From contig CM043959.1 in assembly GCA_014529385.2 (NCBI GenBank), positions 9,223,309 through 9,287,308 of the forward strand: DNA of 64,000 bases. The letters are read 5' to 3'. The position numbers and the translations under genes are program-made. Source of the stretch: Adiantum capillus-veneris (taxonomy: Eukaryota > Streptophyta > Polypodiopsida > Polypodiales > Pteridaceae). Positions 56,335 to 64,000 of the stretch are shown piece after piece. The notes under the pieces were generated by a model. It was not told the DNA's origin, made no database searches, and saw only the letters and a list, made by a program, of their open reading frames with translations. Positions within the stretch are counted from its first letter, which is position 1. Every line of letters starts with the position of its first letter.

Positions 56335-58050
56335 TATTATATCTTTTTGAGAGAGGAAAGGGTTTATGGTTATGTTTCCCACAGATTCCCATCTGGGAAT
56401 GAGCTTGAAGATCCATTCCACGAACAAGATCACGATGGTGAATATCATTGAGTGAATAAAGCAGTGATTACATACCTTGCAATCATGATCATGTGAAGCA
56501 GTGATAATATTTTCTATAACATCATTGAGAGAGACTTCAAATAGATTACCATTTTGAGATGCAATCACAATAGTCTATCCATGTTTCTCAGTTTGGTATT
56601 TGGTTTGATAAAATCTAACAAAGAGACCAAGATCAACAAGTCTAGCAACTGAAAGAATATTACGTTGAAGATCTGGAACATGTAGCACCTCTCACAAAAC
56701 TCAAGTGGAAGAGGATAAGGTACCAAGATATAAATCTCCAATATCCTATACTTGACAAGTCATATCATTGGCAAGATAAACATCACATTGAACTAGTAGT
56801 AGATGATAGTTATGGAGCCACTTAGACTGATATTCCATATTTCTTGAAGAACCAAAATTGATAATAGCAAGTAAACCATCATGTACATGAAGTATTCCGT
56901 TTGGAGTAATCGAACATAAGAAATAGTTTGTTTCTGGTACAATATTGTTATGATGTTCAATAGCATATTCTCTTCTATGATTTGTGTCAAATCAACACTT
57001 ATAGCACATATGAGTGGGATGATCAGATTGTCCACAATATTCACAAGAAAACAAAAAATATCTAGATAAACATGTTTGTTTAGTGGTAATATTTTGTTCT
57101 TCATCATATTGACGTGCCCAACAATCATCTTCAGTATGGCCATTTCTGTTGCAGTAAGATTAATGCTTGTTAGGAAATTTGAGACAAGAGAAACTATTAC
57201 TACGATGACCACCTCTATTGTTTCCTCATTGAAATGGACTCCTTTTCCATCTATTGTGACTCAGAATCCTCTTGTGAAATCATAGATCCATCATGACTAG
57301 CAGTATGTGTTCTTGATGTTGAGTATTTCAATTAAAGATATGCATGTTTGGTCAAAATCAAGACCTTCCTTGTTAGAAAGAATGGCTACGTATACAATGT
57401 TCTAATAGGAAGAGCCATTCATCGTATCAAGGAGAAGTATAATGAGCTATATTTGGGGAACAAGATCACGAGCAACAACAAGCTGATTGATAATAGATTT
57501 GAAAGACTCAATATGTTCTATCATAGTAGTACCAACTTCATATTATAACTTGGTAATAAAACCTCTGAATAAATTATTTTTGTGACAGATTTGTTCTGAA
57601 AGTTTGCAAATAAGGTACTTTCATATGTCGTGGGAAGTAGGAAGTTCATACACATCAAGCAGAAGAGAATCAAAGAGAGCACAAATAATGTATCCACGAA
57701 CTTCTTTATCATGTTGTTACCAATCCTTATACGCAAGATTCCACTCTTCAAATACAAGTCCTTCAATGCTAATAGCGTTATCATGATGTGGATCAATAGG
57801 TTGAGATAGGAATACATGATATCCAAGAACATTGTTAGAGAGTTTATCACCTTCAAGAATTAACAATATCTTTGCTTTCCAACCAAGAAATCCTTGGCCT
57901 TAAAGAGGAGGAACAAAACATTGGCAGAAGGAAAACCATTGACAAGAATAGTCATAGACATATCCGATTTCAAGAAGATGTATAAGATAAGATCACAAAA
58001 TCTGCACACCATATATGATGAAGGCCACAACTAAGGATGAGAGAAAAATG
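56335..58050 (-). pseudogene. copia-A copy 2, integrase N-part, protease and gag (piece 3 of 3)
   Basis: Minus-strand sequence homologous to copy 1 from about 20750 back to about 18990. Matches include the NGNLFE...SLNDV and DHDCKV segment before integrase, the protease region and the gag zinc knuckles. A TGA at 57621-57623 occupies the codon that is TAG in copy 1. The codon corresponding to the copy 1 stop at 20097 is not a stop here. Similarity ends near 58050, about 700 bp short of the expected 5' LTR, which is missing. Confidence 0.92.
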
Positions 58051-58054
58051 TCCC

Positions 58055-58170
58055 TGTCGTGCTTTTCCAATCTGCAAAAGTTCAAAGACGCCCATAATTT
58101 TTCCAATGTACAAAATTTTAAAGATGAAAATAAATTTTCTAATCTGCAAAAGTACAAAGATGACGAGAGA
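58055..58170. repeat. diverged tandem repeat, about 38-45-bp unit, 3 copies
   Basis: Three units with the core TTTCCAATCTGCAAAAGTTC plus AAAGA follow each other. On the minus strand they read through in two overlapping frames of about 100 codons with no known domain. Confidence 0.6.
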
Positions 58171-58431
58171 TGGCACCCAAAAAAATAGGTGAAAGGAGAC
58201 ACCTTTTTCCCCACCACAAGTGGAGAAAAAGGTCCTAGACCCCCCATTTTTCCTACAAATGAGGCTTTCTTCTTGCACTTGGGACGCGTTGAGAGCTCTA
58301 GAGCTTGGAAAAAATCCCCTCCATCATTATCTCCCACTTCCTCTTCCCGGCAGTGAGCATCATGCTACCTGTATTCACCATCTTTACCCACCCATTATCC
58401 TCCTAAGCATGCCTTGATCCCAAGGATACTC

Positions 58432-58473
<42 letters not shown>

Positions 58474-59635
58474 CCCTTAATCACTTCTCATCCCGAACTC
58501 TAATTAGATTATAATTAGTCACTCAAGTTAGGAATCCATATAAGTGGGTTTATAATACTTCAAATCCTCTCCTCCTTCACCAAGAAGCTTATGATGCCAA
58601 GTGGAGGAGGTTGTGGCCAAGGGTATGGACGAGCTATGCCAACCATGGAGGGCAAAGTTTAAGAAATATCTAATGTAGAGGCCTCTCCTCTCCAACCTCC
58701 TTGCAATGATACATCTTTTGACTCTCACTACATAGTAGCAGCTTATTGAATGCCCCCTCATCATAATGTAATAAATATCTCTTTCTCTTGGTATGCAAGT
58801 AGGACACCAATAAAGGGAAGTTTCGTCTGATGATTGCATGCCATGTGATCACATCTTTTTTATTTGATTATTGTTTAATTTTGGGTACATGTTCTGTGGA
58901 TGATTGACACAATGTTTTTGTCGGCATGATGGGACCAAAAATCAAATGGATGATAATTGTTTACTTACAAGGTTCTGGTAACAATGAATGCTAAATGTTT
59001 TCAATTTCAAGTTGAGGGCAATCTTCCTGGCATGGAGGCCAAGAACGGGTAACGAATACTGGGGAGTGCACTAGCATCACTTACATGGCCAAGACTTAGA
59101 CAAAAGGGTCGATGACTTGGGGCTTTCTTGGATCGGGGGTGTTGTATAGGCATTCTTTTGTTAGGCTAATCTACACAATTAGTGCATCACGGATTTAATG
59201 ACCTACATGAATAACACGTTGGGGATCTTTCCTTGGATTCGTCCTAAACACCCAATGCTGTGTATCAAAGAGACGTGGTCCCTAAATTGGTATGGTTGGT
59301 GTTGATACCCTACCACATGATGGTATTTATAATCCTTTGAGAGCTTCAGTTCATGGAGGGAGACAAAGGGGTCTCCGCCTATGTCTAGCTTAGGCAGGTT
59401 GGAGATGTTCCTGCTCACTATTTGTGAAGTGAGATTCTCTTTGTCCGTAGTAGAGCAGAAGTGGATGGCTGGAACGGTCAATCCCTACATAGAGTTTGGT
59501 GCTTTACTAGTCATTTTATATTATTGATGTTATGGTATACCCAGATTTTGTTATTGCATTGATACATAATGTTTGTTTCATTTAGATGGAGCATTTTTCA
59601 TTCTCCTATGTCTCTGCACACTCTAGTTCACCCTC

Positions 59636-59678
<43 letters not shown>

Positions 59679-60200
59679 TCTCACAATGCGGTGTACACAT
59701 ATATTCACCCTCCACATTGTTATTTTCTTGAGTACACTTTCATTCATATAACCTATTCAAAGGAAGCACTAGTTTCCAAGTGCCTCTGGATGTAGTCCAG
59801 CTCATGGCCTAAAATCCATGCTAGGTCAGGCGCTGAGAGTGCGTCCCCTGTGCAAACAATTTTGCAACTCTGATGTATATTGAAATCCTATAAAAGTATA
59901 AATTTTATATTTTCCACATAGACCCGTGGGGAGGGGTATCTCTCACCAAGTACCAGAGCCAAAGGTTATGGGGATAGCCTGAAGCCTAATACTAGTTGGG
60001 TTAGTCATGCATTATGCACACATTCATGCATGGTATTTGAGAAAGAATATGGTATGCACGATGTGTTTATGAGTGACATTGATTGATAATATATTCTTGA
60101 CTTGTCTTCTTGTATGTATTCATGTGGTCTTGGGTTATAATAAAGTGTTTGAATTGCGTAAACGTGGTTTAATAGTATCTTTGAATGTTTGTAGTTAACA
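58171..60200. other. anonymous sequence with two (CT)n tracts
   Basis: No gene recognised. (CT)n tracts lie at 58436-58470 and 59638-59675. Frames at 58528-58852 and 59203-59481 on the minus strand lack recognisable domains. Confidence 0.4.
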
Positions 60201-60201
60201 A

Positions 60202-60579
60202 ATGGCTCCTAGGGTGAGGTATGAATGCTTTAGAAAGGGGATCAATATTTTGGCCACAATGTTCAATAATATGGAAAGACATTTCTCAAGGGAACTATTT
60301 TATCTAGAGATTGGGACTAAAGTATTTGCAATGCCAAGAACCACGACTTGTTAGAAGAGTGTTGACCGTAGCTACCTTACTCACCATCAAGAGCCCTTCT
60401 GCCAGTTCTCTATTTACATCGATGATTGTCCAAGGGATTGGTTTTTCGACCTCAAGCTACTTCAAATTAGGATGTGGCTAGGCCTAGAGGATATGTACTA
60501 CTACTTGGCAATGCACTCACCAATGCTCAAATTTGCTAATATTTTCAAGAAGTTTGAAGCACTTGTAGAGCTATTATAG
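60202..60579 (+). pseudogene. unidentified decayed open frame, 126 codons with one internal TAG
   Basis: From ATG 60202 the frame runs to TAG 60577 with a single in-frame TAG (codon 50). The translation is of natural mixed composition (for example CFRKGINILATMFNN and CPRDWFFDLKLLQIRMWLG). It carries no motif I recognise. It could be part of an old transposon-encoded protein related to the remnant at 61251-61951, or of a captured gene. Confidence 0.35.
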
Positions 60580-60636
60580 GAAAAGAGAGACTAGAGGATA
60601 CCTTTAGACCACAATGCCATATGAGAGGTCTAAGAC

Positions 60637-61085
60637 ATTAGGGAAAATTTGGACTCACAAAGGGGCCTTATAAGGAGTTTGACTTCCTCTCTCATGTCCA
60701 AAACGGGCGTGCAATGAATTTTTTGCAAATCAACTCTAAACTTGGGGAAGATTTGACAGTTAGAATCTACACTTCAATCTCTTTCTATTAATATATAGCA
60801 CGCCATGAGATTTCTCATATTTTGAAAGATTCTATTTTTTATTCTCTTGTGATGTGACAACTCCGTCTAGAATCTAGAGAATAAAAAATAGAATCTAGAG
60901 AAATATGAGGAATCTCATGGCGTGCTAAATATCAATAGAAAAAACTTGAAGAGTAAATTCTATTTGCCAAATCTTCGTCAAGTTTAGAGTTGATTTGCAA
61001 AAGTTTTACCGCACACCCGTTTTGGACATGAGAGAGGAAGTCAAACTCCTTATAAAGCCCTTTGTGAGTGCAAATTTTCCCTAAA
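60637..61085. mobile_element. foldback MITE, copy 2
   Basis: A roughly 449-bp near-palindrome. The left end ATTAGGGAAAATTTGGACTC pairs with the right end, and pairing continues through GGACATGAGAGAGGAAGTCAA, GCGTGC, CATGAGATTTCTCATATTTT and CTAGAATCTAGAGAATAAAA blocks almost to the centre. It is the same family as 52308-52769. No clear target duplication. It is non-coding. Confidence 0.9.
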
Positions 61086-61250
61086 GGAATAGCCAGTTAT
61101 GAGAGTTAAAAGATTATTTAGGGAGTTAGTCCCAATGTATTATTAATGTTGTAAGAAATTGTAAAAATCAAGTTTTGATGACTAAAGAGCGTAGACTCCA
61201 TTCTGATATCCATGTGTACTAAGTCTTCTCTCTCCTTGTCTTGTTTTTAG

Positions 61251-61951
61251 ATGGATCTCCTTAACCATCTAGAGAAACTCCCAACTGTCTTTGCGGGAAA
61301 TGTACTTTTCATCTATGTGGCTGGATGGAGAGTTGAACTGGTTTGAGATTTGAATGGGACTATAGATTATCTTTTTTCAAACTCCTATGTAGCGTGGGAG
61401 TTGTATGTTGAAGCACAATATGAACACCAAACCCAAGTGCTATGGGTCAAGGAAAAGTTTTAGGATGGTGAAATCAAAGTACAAGGATATGTTCTTTATC
61501 TTAACATATGCTTACCTATGGATATATGGAGCCAAAAAATAATCCTTAGTAAAAAGGCTCTCATGAGCAACCAAAGATATGGCTTTTGTGAGAAAGTCAG
61601 ATATTTTTGGATTTGAAAGAAGGCAAGTAGTGGCAAACCAATTCTATTATGTATCTCAAATACTAATTTAGTAGAGTCAGTGGACCTATCCTTAAGTTCA
61701 TTCCTGACAATGTTACCATCACCTTCGATGACTATGATAAGCCTATATATGTTTGGGACTTTGCTCAAGCCTACCCAATGGTAGTGAATTTAAGCGTATA
61801 TTTCTATAGAGATGATTTCAATGAACGACACGCCCACATAACTTGTTTTCATGCATTACCACCAATAGATACCTCTAAAGGGGAAGAGTGGTATATGGAA
61901 GAAGATGTAAATGTAAGTGCACAAGGAGAAGATTTAAACTTTGAACCATGA
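61251..61951 (+). pseudogene. unidentified decayed coding remnant
   Basis: ATG 61251 follows an acceptor-like CTTGTTTTTAG. One frame (HLEKLPTVFAGNVLFIYVAG, then YVAWELYVEAQYE) runs with few stops to about 61650. The reading then shifts to an open frame 61667-61951 of 95 codons (KFIPDNVTITFDDYDKPIY, VWDFAQAYPMVVNLS, GEEWYMEEDVNVS). The composition is protein-like but no family is recognised. A decayed transposon gene or an old host-gene copy are the options. Confidence 0.35.
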
Positions 61952-64000
61952 TATGTAAGTAGATACAAGGGCAGAACCTTAATTGTAGGGACCAAGAATT
62001 GTTTCATTGGACCTTTACGCATTTATGCACCTTCTCCAAAGTAGCATGTAATCTTTTATCATTTATAATTGATTTTTTTTATTTTGATATGATTCAAATT
62101 GTTTTAAGGTCATAATCTTCGAGTTGTACGTACCATGTGTTTTATCATTTCTAACTAACTTGATCGATGAGATTTGTGTATAGATGACTCACATTCTACC
62201 TCAAGGAATATGGGGTAGATATACTCTCATGGCTTATAGTTGAAGAGCGTGCAATGGTTGAGCCTCACTATACGTGATGGGATGGATAATAAGAAACTAC
62301 TATTGATGGATTGTATTGTACCAAATACATTTTGAAGATGGTACTACGAGGCTATGGAAAATTTGAGAGTTCAAACCTTCACCTATGGGGAGTATCAAAT
62401 GGATACAATCCAAGTTAGGGAAAAAAAACATTGCTACTAACGGATTTTTGTATATAAACGTTCATTAGCTTACCGTAAAACCAACAAAGGAGACATGAAT
62501 ATCTAGAAACATACTTCTCTTAGTAATGGAAAAAGGATGCTTTAATATCGTCATGTTAAATGTACGGGGTTTGAAGTGTTTAGCCAATGAAAAATAATCC
62601 TTTAGTCCATTATCCTAGAAACTATTCTTTGACTTGTTTGGAAAATCCACAATCCACAACCCACAAAATGCAACAATTTTGTACAATGCCTACAATAGAC
62701 CCTAGTGAATAACAGATTGTGCAAGTATACAAAGCAGTGATTGATGGGAGTCACCAGATGAGTTTTTCAAGGACTCCATTTCTTTTGATGACTACTTCAG
62801 TTACAAGAATGCAACGGTTCACAGAAAAATGGGAGTACCATTCACAAGAGTGGTACAACTTGCATTCCACCAAAGAGATTTTTCACCCAAAGATAGTGAA
62901 GGATTCCTAGGATAGCCCATGATACATACTTTCAAAGTGGGACCAATATGCTCCAATAGTCAAAGAAAGTCATAATGGTTATTACAGAGTACATTATGCA
63001 AGGTCCATTAGAACTTATTGAATACTTTAAAACACATTGTAGATTTTTAAACCATGAATATTTTGTGATGTAGAATTGATTTGATTTATTATGGTTTCTT
63101 CCACTTTGTTGTCGGGCACATACAATGCTTGTAATTGCTAGCAAAGTGAGAATCAGGCCAACAAACAAGATGTCAACCAAGGATGGAGCTTGACGTGTAG
63201 GTGAATGAAAAAAAATAGGTGGGTGTCAATAACCTAATTGACCTTCTAGAGACAATCACTGCCAAGGGCAATCATCTCAAAGCACGCTATGTATATGCAA
63301 CCGCTACGGTACCTATGACGTGTATGCTTTCAGAAACATGACCTAATGTTATCAAACCATCACAAAACTCAAGGGGTAACTTGTACACACCTAGAGACAC
63401 TACGCTAAATTCTCTAACCCAATTTACTATCTGCAATCACTTGGTGCAAGAAATGTGTATGAAGACAAGGCATAAATTAAGGTCATTGATTCTCAACGTA
63501 ATTAGTCCTAAATGTAGTCTAACTCGTCATGAATGCAATGATATAACAAAATCAGAGAACATATACACAATTAGAGAGAAAAATCACTTCGAAGCTTGTG
63601 GGAGAGATTGGAATTGTGCAATCTTGGTGTTGAAGCATATCTCTCTATATTTCTAATGTGATGGTGTAGTCGCCTTCACAATGTAGCTTTTGTAGTGCAC
63701 GTAGAGAGTAGAAGAAGACCTCACTCACTCTCTCACACAAAATACACATTCATGGCATGCTTAGTTGGCTATGTACGAATCTCATGTTCCACCCCATGTA
63801 GGACATAGATGGCTTCAAGCTACTCTCAAGGGAGTAGAGATGTATTGGACTATGTTTCCAAATACCTTGTAAGTCAAAAGATTAAAGAGAAAATGTCATT
63901 GACATAACTAGGATCGATAAATGATTCCTTTTTTCCCATGTTGAAGAGGCAAGACCACCATTGAAAAGTCCTAAATGTGATATGAGACTTATTCTAAACT
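61952..64000. other. anonymous AT-rich sequence
   Basis: Short frames only (for example 63381-63656, 91 codons) with no recognisable domain. No repeats, LTRs or simple-sequence tracts of note. Confidence 0.35.

Overview
The window looks like a gene-poor, repeat-dominated stretch of a land-plant nuclear genome. The reasons are direct: plant-type Ty1/copia and Ty3/gypsy LTR retrotransposons primed by a TGGTATCAGAGC (initiator Met-tRNA type) site, a CACTA (En/Spm) DNA transposon with a TNP2-like transposase, a chromodomain gypsy integrase, foldback MITEs, a tRNA-like SINE candidate and many long (CT)n/(GA)n, (GT)n and homopolymer tracts. A piggyBac-type transposon in a plant background and the overall style would fit a large non-seed-plant (for example fern) genome, but that is inference. 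I found no convincing intact host gene, rRNA or tRNA gene, or CRISPR array.

Layout. 1-15.7 kb: anonymous sequence with a 470-bp dispersed repeat in two copies, a SINE-like unit, a small open frame of unknown nature at 3.0-3.8 kb, and at about 7.4-10.15 kb what may be a non-coding LTR element whose interior is two tandem arrays (170-bp and about 44-bp units). 15.7-17.8 kb: heavily decayed copia remnant (copia-C). 18161-23648: complete copia-A copy 1 with 143-bp LTRs, TSD TGTAT and one gag-pol frame broken by three stops. 24440-31950: complete CACTA element, TSD TTT, with two decayed genes and subterminal hairpins. 32111-58050: one older, minus-strand copia-A copy 2 split by nested insertions.

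The nest can be unpicked. Copia-A copy 2 was hit in its RNase H region by a chromodomain gypsy element (32645-51080, about 9.2 kb without its own passengers). That gypsy has a 463-bp MITE-like insert between integrase and chromodomain, and its right LTR was hit twice: by a piggyBac-type element at TTAA (40745-44480) and by copia-B (45281-50810, TSD CTAGC). Copia-A copy 2 was also hit in integrase by a short gypsy-like, probably non-autonomous element (about 53.6-56.3 kb) and in reverse transcriptase by a foldback MITE (52308-52769). 58-64 kb: anonymous AT-rich sequence, a second foldback MITE of the same family (60637-61085) and two unidentified decayed coding remnants.

Functionally this is a transposon graveyard. 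Copia-A copy 1 and copia-B have the least diverged LTRs (2/143 and 3/210 differences), yet no element here encodes an uninterrupted set of mobility proteins. Mobility, if any, would depend on proteins supplied by other copies.
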